Both the position numbers and the translations under genes were made by a program. 64,000 bases of DNA from Chionoecetes opilio (lineage: Eukaryota; Arthropoda; Malacostraca; Decapoda; Majidae), in the NCBI GenBank assembly GCA_016584305.1, contig JACEEZ010007182.1:281001-345000 (forward strand). Reading direction: 5' to 3'. The notes under the pieces are model-generated. The model was not told the origin of the DNA. It did no database searches and saw only the letters and a program-made list of their open reading frames with translations. This document shows, in pieces, positions 10,970 to 22,369 of this stretch; the first letter of the stretch is position 1, and each line of letters opens with the position of its first letter.

Positions 10970-12390
10970 TGTGTTGCCAGGATTTTCCTATGAAGAAGTT
11001 TATACCTGGTGCCTTTGTCATTTGAATGAAATTAATTTGGTTATGATTTTTCATTGATTACAACTGAATTGAGAATTGAAACTTGTCTCATGACTTCACT
11101 ATTTGATTATAGTATGAACACTTCTCGCTGCGGAGAGTACTGAAATGGGGATGAATTTAAGGGGAAGGGGTAGGAGTTTAGGTTAAGGGGAAAGGGTATG
11201 AGTTAAGGGGAAGTGCTGCCACACCAGCTCAAGCGAGTAGTTCTCTGGTTTACTCCCTGAGCACGTTGAATATTTATATATTAGATTTATCTTGGTAGTC
11301 GTGGTTGATACTTAGAATTACACCGAGTAAGGCTGACTCTTTTGGAAGTGTGGGGAAGTATTATCCTAACACGCGGAATAATCACCTGGGATTTTTGCAA
11401 TAAACACAAGAACTATATTTGAAACATCATCCTATTTATTCACCATGAAACATTATTTCTGTTTGAGATCTTAGACACATACATAAACTCTAATCTGGAA
11501 CGGGCAAGCTCTTTAGAGCATAACCTTCCTCACAGAATCATTCTTAGAACTACCACCTATGTCCGTATCAACTGAGCACTATAGGTATACATGGAATATA
11601 TATATAGGAGAGAAAATGTGAGAGGAATGAGTTGGTGTGGGGATTCACTGTACCATGTGGCCTGGTTTCTGGAGAGGAAGGAGCGAGACACTCCCGTCGA
11701 AGCCTGGAGAGGAAGGAGCGAGACACTGGCCTCTCGTGGTAACTAAGGCAAGGTTGGGATGGGTAGGCGGGAAGAAGGGGAATGTTTGGATCCCCTGAAC
11801 GGCTTCCCCTGGAGGGATTATCAGCCCATGAATGACTTTAATTAACTAATGAAAAAAGTATACATGAAATGGCTGCCTATAATACAGTTCTTCAACTTTG
11901 ATATAGAAGAATTTAATATGTTTACTCTAATATCCGGGGAAAGTGTTATTTTCGTTCGTTCACGCATACGAACGCGTTTTGTTGAGAGACGAGGTAGTGG
12001 AGTCGAACCATAAATTTGGTCGACTTTTAATTTAGCAAATAACTCTATTAACACATCCATTTATGAACGTGATCTGTCACTATTGTGTCTAGTTTGAAGG
12101 ACATTAAGAATCTAGGAGTGTTCCTTGATCTGATAGGCGGGTGAGGGGAGGATGAAAAGCTTTGAATCCACTAGTTATCAATGATCGCGAAATAAGTGTC
12201 CCACGAATTTTGACTCGTATCCGGAATGTCGGGGGGGAGGGAGTGAGGGAAGGAAGGAAGATAGAAATGAGAATGAAAGAAGGAAGATAACTTTCACGAG
12301 AAACGAAAAGATTGAATTGCTTACGGACATAACCCGGGAATTGTATGATAGGAATTCCCATCCTATCTCTTCCGAATAACGGGCATTACA
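10970..12390 (-). repeat. 5' LTR (right copy)
   Basis: 1421 bp, near-identical to 7804-9221. The 4-bp ACAG follows at 12391. Confidence 0.85.
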
Positions 12391-12413
12391 ACAGCACAGA
12401 CATACCTCGTCAT
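12391..12413 (-). pseudogene. Start of the THAP coding exon, severed from its body
   Basis: On the minus strand the ATG at 12413 begins MTRYVCA in the same frame that resumes at 7803 with VADCKSN. Together these give the conserved THAP start M-x3-4-C-x4-C. The LTR element separates the two pieces. Confidence 0.6.
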
Positions 12414-12575
12414 GTTCACTCTTGGTGTTGTTTAGGGCTGCGAGGATCCGTTGTGGAACCATATGAGCCCTGGTGATGTCCTATGAGGCTATCACAGGCG
12501 TGGTAGGTTCAGGAAGACTGGTAAGGCGGATGATAACGTGTTATCGTTCGCCGCTGTTGGCGAAATCATGTCAGT

Positions 12576-12925
12576 GCGAAATCCTGTAGACTCCTCCATT
12601 CATCTATCTTATTTCACTAATTTTACAGCTTAACTGCTGCCCCGATACACGTTACAGGCAACATCGAGTCACTAGCTTTCCATGAGAACACTTACAAGTA
12701 ATAATAGTTGATAAAATAATACATGATAAAAACCATACTCCTGTTCCCACAGCCTGACTGTTTTGAACGTGGATATTTTAAGCTTTTGAGTAACTATTAT
12801 TACTTGTAAGTGTTCTCATGGGAAGCTAGTGAGTCGATGTTGCCTGTAACATGTATCAGGGCAGCAGTTAACCTGTAAAACCAGTGAAATAAGAGCGATG
12901 AATGGGGGGGTCTACAGGATTTCGC
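12576..12925. mobile_element. Fold-back MITE with about 130-bp arms
   Basis: The left arm starts GCGAAATCCTGTAGAC; the right arm is its inverse, ending GTCTACAGGATTTCGC. Arms share long blocks such as ACTTACAAGTAATAATAGTT. About 85 bp lies between them. No coding capacity. No clear target duplication. Confidence 0.7.
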
Positions 12926-13332
12926 GAATTGATAATATTTCGCACAACACGTTTGTTTATAAAATGCATCGGACCATCGTACGTTTGGCAGTGTACCCGA
13001 AAGAAATGTTGAATGGCGAAATAATCAATATCTATCACGATTGATTGCACAAAATTGAAGTCATGTCACCATTATTTAGTTCGTTTACCTTCTCTTTGAA
13101 GGCAATATTTACCCATACACCCGACCTGATGCATTCCTCTAAATCATTGCATAGAGTGTTGTAGGACATATGGTCGAATACGTATATTTTGCCAACAATC
13201 CTCATTATATCCCCATGAATAATGTAAAACCCTTATATTTCCTTTGCGATAACCTATGTTGATCATGTCAACACTTAATTGTAGCTGGTTTGGTAGGGAA
13301 TAATGGCAAATAAGACTAGCCAGACCTCCTTG

Positions 13333-13407
13333 ACCCGGTATTCTAGCTCCGCGTGTAGTTCCCAGACGGCCACCAGATGACAGATCGAGCTCAGTAAGGA
13401 AGTCTAT
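13333..13407. repeat. Inverse copy of the 75-bp repeat at 6.08 kb
   Basis: Contains CCCGGTATTCTAGCTCC and GATGACAGATCGAGCTCAGT, the reverse complement of the sequence at 6078-6152. Confidence 0.6.
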
Positions 13408-13630
13408 TCTTTCCTGTTTTTTATTTCAATGACAGTGATTAAACTACATTGAACTAAACAACTAAATAAAGACCCAGGCAGCAAGAAGAAATACGTCAGG
13501 GAGTGCCATTGAAAAAGGCCAGACTCCCGACCAACAACTGAACCAGTAGAGAGCTTACCGAGAGGTGTCACTCGGGCCGCGCCATTTTGGATTTTGAACA
13601 GGTGGCGCCGCTATGCGGATGGTGCAATCC

Positions 13631-13684
13631 AAGGATAGTATATAGTATATAGTATATAGTACATAGATACTATATACTATCCTT
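13631..13684. mobile_element. 54-bp palindromic insertion
   Basis: AAGGATAGTATATAGT at the left is answered by ACTATATACTATCCTT at the right. The 10-bp sequence GGTGCAATCC precedes (13621-13630) and follows it (13685-13694), as expected of a tiny fold-back insertion with a target duplication. Confidence 0.6.
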
Positions 13685-13696
13685 GGTGCAATCCGT

Positions 13697-13962
13697 CAAA
13701 AGTGTCACAATGCTTATATCATTACTGTGCACGGTGTTGTGCCTTTTCAATACCCTAAGATGCAAATATATGTAGTATTACGTTAAAAGAATGAACTGAA
13801 GTGGTTACAGGGTTCCCAGACTTGGGAGTTTCCCCTAAATTTTGGGGGGGTCAAAAGTGTCAAAATCCTTACATCATTACTGTGCACGGTGTTGTACCTT
13901 TTCAATACCCTAAGACGCAAATATATGTAGTATTACGTTAAAAGAATGAACTGAAGTGGTAT
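13697..13962. repeat. Tandem duplication, 158-bp period
   Basis: About 108 bp (containing ATCATTACTGTGCACGGTGT and ATATATGTAGTATTACGTTA) occurs at 13697-13804 and again at 13855-13962 with few changes. Confidence 0.8.
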
Positions 13963-14094
13963 TGATGGATGTATTTTTTTGTTATTACACCTTTTGTTCC
14001 TTTTGTATTTCATACCGAAGCCCCGGCGGTCATTCCAATAAATTGTCTCCAATCTCAATACCCTCCCCCCCCCCACACCATTTTGTTTTTGGTG

Positions 14095-14670
14095 AATCAA
14101 AATGGGTGGGTGGTGATGGGTAATGGGTGAGTGAATGGGTTGGGGTGATGGGTAATTGGGTGGGGGAATGGGTTGGGGTGATGGTAATGGGTGAGGGGAA
14201 TAGGGGGGGGTGAGGGTAATGGGTGAGTGAATGGTTGGGGGTGATGGGTGAGTGAATGGTTTGGGGGGTGATGGGAAATGGGTGAGTGAATGGGTTGGGG
14301 GTGATGGGAAATTTGGGTGGGGGTGATGGTAATGGGTGTGGGGTGATGGGTAATGGTGAGTGAATGGGGGGGGGGGATGGGTGGGGGTGATGGGTAATGG
14401 GTGAGTAAATTTGGCTGGGGGGTGATGGGTAATGGGTGAGTGAATGGGTGGAGGGTGATGGGTAATGGGCGAGTAAATGGGTTGGGGTGATGGGAAATGG
14501 GTGATTGATTGATTAATACCAAAAAGGTGAATGGGGCCAGACAAGGAAATGGGTGAGCAAATTTTTAATGGTGTGTGGGGGTGAGGGGTTTAATGGGTGA
14601 GTGAATGGGTGGGGGGTGATGGGGTAATGGGTGAGTGAATGGGTGTGGGGTTTGATGGTAATGGGTGGGG
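14095..14670. repeat. Minisatellite of about 30-bp units
   Basis: Irregular units of GTGATGGGTAATGGGTGAGT plus GAATGGGTTGGG. Open frames on the minus strand (Pro/His-rich) are repeat artefacts. Confidence 0.9.
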
Positions 14671-14976
14671 GGAATTCCCCCTTCTTTGATTCCTTATTTC
14701 TTTCCTCGTCAGTTCCTCTTCTGACTCTCTTCATCCCTCCAATTTCTTCCTTACTCCTTATTCCTCCTTTCCTTCTCTCATATCTCCTTCCTTCCCTCTC
14801 TCCCACCTTCCATTATCACCAAAAAGAGGAGCGATTCTCCTTCTATCTGCACGGGCGACTGTCAGTGCGTGCACCAACCAGAGAGCTCTCTGCACCACCC
14901 GCTAGGATCGCTGCCGTCCATGAAATCAAAATGGCGCGCCATGTTAAAACACCCGAGTGACACCTCTCGGTAAGCT

Positions 14977-15900
14977 TTCTGACTGAACTGTGATGTTAGG
15001 CGTATTTTGTGAAGACATTTACTAAGCAGAATTATACTTCTTTAAGCTCCGCCCACTTTTTTTCTACTCTTTTGAGTGCACTGCTAACCGACATGATACA
15101 CTCTCTGGAGTAAATTTTACTTTTCTTCGGAAAAAATATACAATTTTGGGTGTGGGTGGTGCTTTCAAGATCCTGGCGAATCAGAGCGCGCGCATGCATC
15201 CAGTCTTTTCTCACATCGCCCTGTAAATGTTTATATTTTCCATTAATTCTCATCTCATTCAGTATTCATAGCATAAAGATCATATGCAAATAATACTGTT
15301 TTCAATTAGGCGTATGTAAGGGCGAACCAGCACCTACAGGCGATTGAACAGCGGTTCCTCCTTCCACCCCTTGGTTTTCTGTTCGTGGCTTCGAGCAGGA
15401 CTGGTTCGGTCACCGGTGGGGGTCTTCTTCACGTCCTGACGTCTGCTTCGTGCACCAAGTCTCGAAGCCCTCTGTGGGGAGATGCTCGAAAGAGTTACGG
15501 GCCCGTAAGTATTACCCTAGGGGACTTTTACCTCGTAGCGCCTCTACGGGAGATGCTCAAACCGTTTTCTCACTTGCTATGAGACCGCGAGGCTAAGGGT
15601 AGTCGGGAGTACCCTTAACTCCCTACGGGAGTGAAATTTGAAGCGACAAAACATCAACAAACAATAAAATACAAGTTGTATCACTATATTTTATGTTTAT
15701 TTTGTATTATAGAGCCATTTCATGCTTGCCTGTTTGAAATGTGATGTGTTTATTGCATCATTGACTCCATATATATCATATTTAACATACAATACCTATA
15801 CTTGTAATAAATTCATATTAGGGCAAACCTAATATATTAAATAAATATATCGGTCGACTTCTTGAATCAAAACGTATAGTTCATCATACAAGTTTGGCCG
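14977..15900. other. Unassigned intergenic DNA
   Basis: GC-rich segment 15310-15620 contains GGGAGATGCTC twice (15478, 15549) but no recognisable RNA or protein gene. The rest is AT-rich with nothing visible. Confidence 0.35.
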
Positions 15901-15939
15901 CTATAATGATGCGGTGGTGGTGGTGTCAAATGTCTGACG

Positions 15940-17370
15940 TAGCCTACTGATGTATGCAGATGATGTGGTGATCCTTAGTGAAAACCACAATGAGCTACAA
16001 GAGATGCTGAATGCTGTGACTGAGTAGGGAAAAGGGACTTAAACTTTTAGGCTCAGTAAGGAGAAGATCAAGTGTTGGTGGTGAATGGGGATGACTCTGA
16101 TGATGACAGGATTTGGATGGTGGGTGGGAATGAAATAAAGAGAACGAAAGAGTACAAGTATCTGGGTATTTGGTTGGATGATAAAGGCTGTGAGAAAACT
16201 AAACATGAGAGGATAGCTAGTAAGCCAACCAGTGGGTTGGAAGGCTAGGCAGTGTGGCAAGATGTGGGGCCCAAACAAGTATGAAGTGGTGAGAGGACTA
16301 TGGAAGGTGTGGCAGTCCCTAGCATTATGTATGGCCTGGAAAACAATGGTGTGGTCTAGGAAGGAGGTTGGACAGATTGGAAGTAACACAAAAACAAAGC
16401 AGGCAGAATAGCATTAGGAGCAAATAGGTATGTGGCAGTGGAAGCGATTAGAGGAGACATGGGATGGAGCACGTTCAAAGAGAGGATAGCAAAGGCAGGA
16501 CTGAGGTACAGAGCTAGACTTCAACGAATGGATGACAGCAAATGGGCAAGCAAGGTTTGGGACTGGAATATGTATGGGAAGTGGATAAAAGACTCGTAAA
16601 GTGGAAAGATGGCCCAGGTGAACTGGGAATGTTTGTGCCCAGGAGTGATGAGACATGGGAGTATGGCTGTATGCAAAAAGGAATAAATAGGAGAGGGGAA
16701 GAGAAAGGAAAGAAGAATGGCTGAGGGGAATGAGTGAGAAATCAACACTGGAATGGTAGCTACAGGAGAAAGGACCAGCCACGGTATGAAAGGTTCTATG
16801 ATGGTGGCTATGGAGGGACCTACTCTTCAGAGCCAGGACAAGTCGCTGGAGGAAAATAGTCGTATGTACAGATGGAAGAATGATGGCAGCAAGGTGTGTG
16901 AGATGTGTGTGACAGGAGTGGATGAAACCGTGGAGCACTTGATGCTGGAATGTGACGGTATGAGTATGCTAAAAACACAGATGTTGGAGGTAGTGGTAGG
17001 AGAGGTCGGAGTGGAAGAAGGGCGAGAGATGAGAGACGGAGAGTGGAGATGGGAGTACCTGCTGGGGTTGTGTGCTGAGTGGAGGAGTGACAGTCGTGTG
17101 ATTGAGAGTGTAAAAGAATTCTTGGAGAACTCTTGGAGAGCACGTAGGAGAGAGCATGAGAGGCAGGGGCCCCTCAGGATGGGGGACCCCGTATGAATGT
17201 GATGCAGAGAGAGGAAGGAGGGGAAAAAGAAATCCCTAGTTTTGCTTCCCCCTTTTGCTTCTCTCCCAACAGATTACGTGTGTGGGAGAACCCCGGGAAA
17301 CCAAAGGCTTCACTGACAGCATCTGCTGGGTGACTCCAAATCAAGATCAAGATCAAGATCAAGGTGGTCA
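15940..17370 (+). mobile_element. Degraded non-LTR retrotransposon, RT core to 3' end
   Basis: In plus-strand frames, MYADDVVILSENHNELQEML (about 15952-16012) is the catalytic YADD motif of a reverse transcriptase. The thumb and C-terminal region follows with several frameshifts to about 17196, including CEMCVTGVDETVEHLMLEC. The 3' UTR and (ATCAAG)n tail (17338-17368) match those of the copy ending at 3512. Upstream RT domains and the endonuclease are missing. It is inactive and 5'-truncated. Confidence 0.8.
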
Positions 17371-17756
17371 AGATACATAATCAGTTCAAAAATCAGTAAA
17401 CAACTGAAAAAAATGATAGGTAAACATCAAGTTTTGGAACATACAGTGGACGAGATGGGGCCCGATAGGTTAAAAGGCAGGACAAGGAAAGAAAGTTTGA
17501 AGACCGATTTGAGTCACATGGAGGCAAAATCAGTCTATTTAAATGAAGTAATAGAAAGAAACTCGGAAGGCACCCCATAGCCTGATGAATGGGCCCTCGG
17601 AACCTTGGAAGAAAAAATGATAAGCCTCGAGGATAAGATAGAGTCACATATCAAGGATAATGTAATGAAGTTGGGGAAATATTGCTGAACTGAAAACCAA
17701 GGTACAAGATGAAATGAAAGAACACGTTGGGTTCATCATAAAAGGGAAATGTTCTA

Positions 17757-18101
17757 TTGGCTGAGGCAAGGAAAGTTTATGAGAACATTAAGAATGACAC
17801 AAGAAAACAAGCAAGTGGGGATGAAGTGATTCAGCAAACAACTCAACAGATCCAGAGCAGACTAGAATCGAAAGGACAATATATTATGTATGACGTACAG
17901 GAGGAGATTCTGACGGGTATGAATTTTGCAAATCAGAAAGGAAAAAGAAAGCATGCCCAGAATGTGTTTTTTGAAATATGTAATGAGATTGGGTTGACCT
18001 GTTATGATAGTGATCTAATCCACATAAATAGAATTGGAAGATACAATGGACTGGTTGATGACAAAGGTGAGGCAATAAGAGCCAGGCCCCTTTACTTGTG
18101 A
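17757..18101 (+). pseudogene. ORF1-like fragment of the non-LTR element
   Basis: 115 codons, Lys/Glu-rich and helical-looking, ending at a stop in a decayed frame. Its position ahead of the endonuclease fits the ORF1 nucleic-acid-binding protein of L1/jockey-type elements. No zinc knuckle is visible, so the assignment rests on order. Confidence 0.45.
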
Positions 18102-18489
18102 AAGTAAACAGTGGATTGAAAGAAAGGATCATGAGAAATGGATTTGGTTAAAGAAAGCAAAGAAAGTGGTGTACAAACACGTTAGGGTGGCACACGACAT
18201 GTCAAAGGAGGAGCATCACAATGCAAGACACTGAGGGAGGAAGCAAAAGCCAAAAATGAAGCTGAAAAGAACACAGATTTTTTTACATAATCAGGGGAAA
18301 TCCTTGGAGCGACGAATACAAAGAGTGAAGAGGAGAGAGGTGAACCCGGAGCCAATAACAGCACCGAGGAATGCGGCAGAAGGAGGGGCCGCACAAGCCC
18401 AACAGGAACTAGCCGAAATCAAAATCACTTGGGGAGACGAGGACAGACAAAAGACACCACCCAGGCGAGAGAATACATAAATTTTTGGA

Positions 18490-19300
18490 TGTAAAAATGT
18501 GAGGGGTTGGGGTGTTGGTAAATATGAGGATGTATGCAAGGAATTGAGTGAATGGAAAATTCGAACTAGTTGGTGTGACTGAAACCCCCATTTAAGAGAA
18601 AATGTACGAATGCATGATAGTGAGTATGAGATGATTGGAAAAGGACGAAAGAAAAAAGAGAAACTAGGAGGAGGGGTTGCCTTTCTTCATAGAAAGGAAG
18701 GAAACCTTAAAGTAGATGAGATAGACGTGGGTAATAGTGCTATGAGTGAGGATTTTTCTGGCTGCTAGAGTAGAAGTTTTGGGTCAGAACGACAAGGAAA
18801 AAAAGTTTATATTTATTGTGGTATACATGACGGTTGAGGGTGATAGAGCAGGGAGAGAGAATAGAAAGAAGTAACAACATTATAAAGAAGATTTTTAGAG
18901 GGCCATGCCGGAGAGAGTGTGATGGTTATGGGGGTTGAATGCACATCTGGTATGCTAGGAGAGCAAATAAAACAAAATGGAGAAATGCTTGCTGAATTTA
19001 TAGATGAGTTAGAGTTAGAAAACCTGAATGAGGACTGTGGGAGAGGGTCGAGTGACGTGGAATGCAAGAAACCAAGAGAGTGCAAATTTATTATGTGTTT
19101 GGGGAATGGCAAAATGCGAGGAAGGTGTTGCTCGAATGTGGATAGATGAAGAGGGAAAAAATTTATATTGTGTCTGATCATAATATGCTTGTAGTGGACT
19201 GTATGAAGTGGAATAAAATGAGCCAAAAGTAAGGACGGTGAAGAACAAATGGAGGTTGAGAGATGCAAATGGGAAGATTTTCAAGTGGTGTCTGAGTGGA
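18490..19300 (+). pseudogene. Endonuclease domain remnant
   Basis: Frames carry GWGVGKYEDVCKELSEW, then GVTET-like sequence, RENVRMHDSEYEMIGKGRKK, LGGGVAFLHRKEGNLKVDEI. This is the layout of apurinic-type endonucleases that nick target DNA for reverse transcription. At least three frameshifts. Confidence 0.6.
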
Positions 19301-19879
19301 GATGTGGACAGAGAAAGAGTACAGGAGGTGAATGAGCTAAATGAGAGGCTAAACGGAAAAAGTGAGGAGCGCGCACTTAAAAAATAGGTTTATTAGAAAA
19401 AAATGGAAGAAAGAGAGTAATAAACCATGGTGGAATGAGGATATTAAGAGGCAAGGAAGGAACGAAAAAGGTTAAACAGGAAATGTAGAGGGTTAAAGAA
19501 AAGGAGGCAAGAAAGTGAAGAAGCGGAGGATGAATACCAGAATGCATGGACAGAATATGTGAAACAGCAGCGACTAACAAAACGAAAAGTAAGAGATGCG
19601 AAAGTTATGTGTGACAGGAGTAAGATCCGATCCCCAAAAGAGAAAGGACTTGCAGGTGGGCGTGGTGGTAAAAGATTCATGAGAGGGGAAAAGATGGCTG
19701 GGAATGAAGATGTGAAAGCATTGAAAGTAAATGCTGAATGTGTAACAGATGAGACAAAAATCAAAGAGGTTATAAAAAAATTTTGGGAGACATAGGAGGC
19801 GTGGGTGAAATCTTTGACGTAAGACCAGAATGTATAACGTTTTGGGAAAAAAAAGATGCGGAAGAGTTGAATTAATGGA

Positions 19880-20800
19880 TTAGCAGGGATGAAGTAGAGA
19901 AGTGTGTAAGGAGGCAAAAGAATGAAAAAGCACAGGCCCGGATGAAATACCATATAGAATGTACAAGAATGGGGGTGAGGTGGTGATTGACAGGATTTAC
20001 TGACCTATTTAACCGTGTGTGGGAAGAAGAAAGGGTGCCTAGAAAATGGAATGAATGTAGAGTAACCCTATTGCATAAAGGAGGATACAAGAGTAAGAAT
20101 GAATTGAAGAACTATATACCAATAGCCCTAATGAATACAGTAGTAAAGTTTTTAGTGCAGTGTTGAAGGAAGGTTGTTAAATGGTTGGAGAGAGCTATGG
20201 TGTTAGGTGAGGAGCAAATGGTTTTCGAGTGGATAGGAGGGCAGAGGACAACATGTTTGTGGTGAATGAAATAATTGAAAAGAAGGAAAGGGAGGGAAGA
20301 ACACTGTACCTTGGGTTCCTAGACATTTAGAAAGGCCTATGAAGAGTAAACAGAGAAATGTTATGCAGGTTTGGAAAAGGTTGGGTTGAGCCAAAAAATA
20401 GTGAACCCTAGTGAGAAGCATGTATGAAGACACTAGAGCAAAATATAGGCTAGGTAGTATAGAAACAGAATGGGTGAGGAGTGAGAGAAAGGGGTTAGGC
20501 AAGGATGCATCTGTCCCCAACCTTGTTTAGTTTGTATACTGAGGAACTGGCAGTAAAGGGTGAGAAGAATGGATGCAGGAGTGAGAGTAGGAAATGACAA
20601 AATAAGCTTGTTAATGTATGCAGATGATATGGTAGTTATGAGTGAGTCGGCCGAGGAACTCCCGACCTGTTAGATGTGGTGAATGAGTATGGGAGAGACT
20701 TTGGAGTAAAATTTAGCCGTGAGAAAAGTAAGGTGATGATAGTAAATATAACAGAGGATGACAGAAACGCTACGAGACTGGGAGAAATGAATTGGGAAAA
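19880..20800 (+). pseudogene. Reverse transcriptase domain remnant
   Basis: Conserved blocks in order: GPDEIPYRMY, RVPRKWNECRVTLLHKGG, ELKNYIPIALMN, RQGC, MYADDMVVMSES with both catalytic Asp codons, and FGVKFSREKSKVM. Frames shift between blocks and stops occur. Confidence 0.75.
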
Positions 20801-21902
20801 AACTAGTGAATACAGTAAGGCTACCTAGGGATGTGCATTAGTTTCCAATGGATTGTGGAAAAGCAAAGGCTGAAAAAAATCAGCCAGGCCAATCAGTGGG
20901 TTGGGCGACTTTGGGGGTGTGGCAAGGATGAGGGCAAGCAAGTATGATGTGTTGAGGGAAGTGTGGAAAAGTGTGGCTGTCCCAAGCATTATGTATGGGA
21001 TGGGAGGTGATTGGGATGGAATGGAGTGAATAGAGATTTGGAAGTGGGACAAATAAAGTAGCAAGAATGGCACTGAATGCACCCAGATATGCAGCGACTG
21101 AAGGTTTAAGAGGTGACAGGGGTGGAGTACATTTAGGGAGAGACATTCGAAAGCAACACTCAGGTTTTAAATCAACTGGAACGAATGAGGACACAAGATT
21201 GGCACGAAAAGTTTATTTGTGGAGTGAATGTAGTAGTAAAATGGGGAAGCGATGCCCAAAAAATGGTGAAAAAGAGTGGATTGCGATTTTGGTGGATGTA
21301 TCAACTGATAGGGTGGAAGACCGAATGTAATTGAATGGAGGGTGTTGAATGGTGATGAAGAAGGCCTTGAGTGGGATGTGAGAAAGTGGAAAACTGAGAT
21401 CGATAGAGTAGTGAAGTATGTGGGGCTGAGTAAGTGGAAAAATGAGATGGAGCAAAAGAAAACACTAGAATGGTATAAGGAGAAAGAGGCACCACGTATG
21501 AAAGTGGGGTATGATGGAACCCGGGGTGGCGACCTTCTCTTCCAAGCCAGAACACAGTGCTTAGATGTTTAAAAGCAAGGAACTTAGATGGTCCGAGTCA
21601 GGCAGCAAAGTGTGCCAGATGTGTACATGGGTGAGGATTGAAACAGTGGAACATGTGATACTAGAATGTGAGAAGTATAGCGGGGAGAGAATGGAAATGA
21701 TGCGGGTGGTTTTTGACTGAAATGGGAGGTGACATGAAGAGGTGGTTGAAAGGACAGGAAGAGAATGGATGTTATTACTGCTGGGACTGTGTGGTGAGAC
21801 AATGGACGGATGATTGAGACAGTGAAAGAGTTTTTGGAAAGATGGGTATTTTGAGAAATAGACAATAGACTCTACAGCCCTAAAACAAGAACAAGAACAA
21901 GA

Positions 21903-21976
21903 CTACAGGAGTAGCTGGTTTAAAGCCTGGCCTATGAAGAAAAGGCCCTGTAACATCAAGATCAAGATCAAGGTGG
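21903..21976 (+). repeat. Short retroposed tail with (ATCAAG)n
   Basis: AGTAGCTGGTTTAAAGCCTG ... GGCCCTGTAACATCAAGATC, ending in the same tandem tail as the 3.5 and 17.4 kb elements. It is probably the 3' end of another related copy. Confidence 0.4.
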
Positions 21977-22039
21977 CGACCCACAAACTGCGCGGCGGCT
22001 GACAGAAATAGCCCCTCCAGGGTTTTTATAGAGCTCAGT

Positions 22040-22160
22040 GGTTCCTCCTCACAACACCACCACAGCCTCCAGGACATCACCACCAGAGCTCCCAGGGTTC
22101 CTCCTCAAAACCACACACAGCCTGCCAGGACATCACCACCAGGGCTCGCAGGGTGGTCAA
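22040..22160. repeat. Two 57-bp tandem units
   Basis: GGTTCCTCCTCACAACACCA...GACATCACCACCAGAGCTC is followed by a second copy differing at several sites. Confidence 0.6.
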
Positions 22161-22369
22161 GTCTGGCTGGGTTCGCATCTGCCCCCTATCTTGTGTTTTC
22201 TGTCACCCACTGAGTCATCGTGTTTTTCATTGTCAGCCTCAACACTCCAGCCACAAAACTTCTCATTTCCCCCTTCAAAGGTCTAACTTTTTATTCCTTG
22301 ACTAAAAAATGTCCCCCAGCATCCCTTTTTCTACTCTGATTTTTATATTTCAATAGTTATTTTCTAGTG

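Larger units (their letters stand above)
7804..12390 (-). mobile_element. Non-autonomous LTR retrotransposon inserted in the THAP exon
   Basis: Two nearly identical direct repeats, 7804-9221 and 10970-12390, begin TGTGTTG and end ATTACA on the plus strand. They enclose 1.75 kb, and the 4-bp target duplication ACAG flanks the whole (7800-7803 and 12391-12394). A TGGTGAC primer-binding-like motif lies next to the LTR edge at 10970 when read on the minus strand, so the element points to the minus strand. No gag, protease, RT or integrase is present. The internal region holds an L23-derived chimeric ORF and GC-rich minisatellite. High LTR identity implies a recent insertion. A solo LTR of the family is at 29143-30812. 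Confidence 0.85.
13556..14972. mobile_element. TIR element of 1.4 kb without transposase
   Basis: The ends are inverse copies (left TACCGAGAGGTGTCACTCGG, right its complement). Further inverted similarity covers the CGCGCCATTTTG stretch. AGCT flanks both ends (13552-13555 and 14973-14976), a possible 4-bp target duplication. It contains a 54-bp palindrome, a 158-bp tandem duplication and a 30-bp minisatellite, but no coding region. Confidence 0.55.
17390..21902 (+). mobile_element. Near full-length but decayed non-LTR retrotransposon
   Basis: Domains occur in order on the plus strand, in shifting frames. An ORF1-like coiled segment comes first (17757-18101; MAEARKVYENIKND...). An APE-type endonuclease follows from about 18480: NVRGW-type start, then a TETHL-type catalytic Glu region and GGGVAFLHRKEG. 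Reverse transcriptase comes next: GPDEIPYRMYKN near 19935, KGGYKSKNELKNY near 20080, RQGC near 20490 and MYADDMVVMSES near 20617. A C-terminal Cys/His motif lies near 21610-21670. The tail is (AACAAG)n at 21886-21902. Many frameshifts and stops make it inactive. The C-terminus is related to the 2.6 and 16 kb family. Confidence 0.8.

Noticed and set aside
13933..14544. Pro/His/Ser-rich ORF
   Set aside because: It is the minisatellite read on the minus strand.
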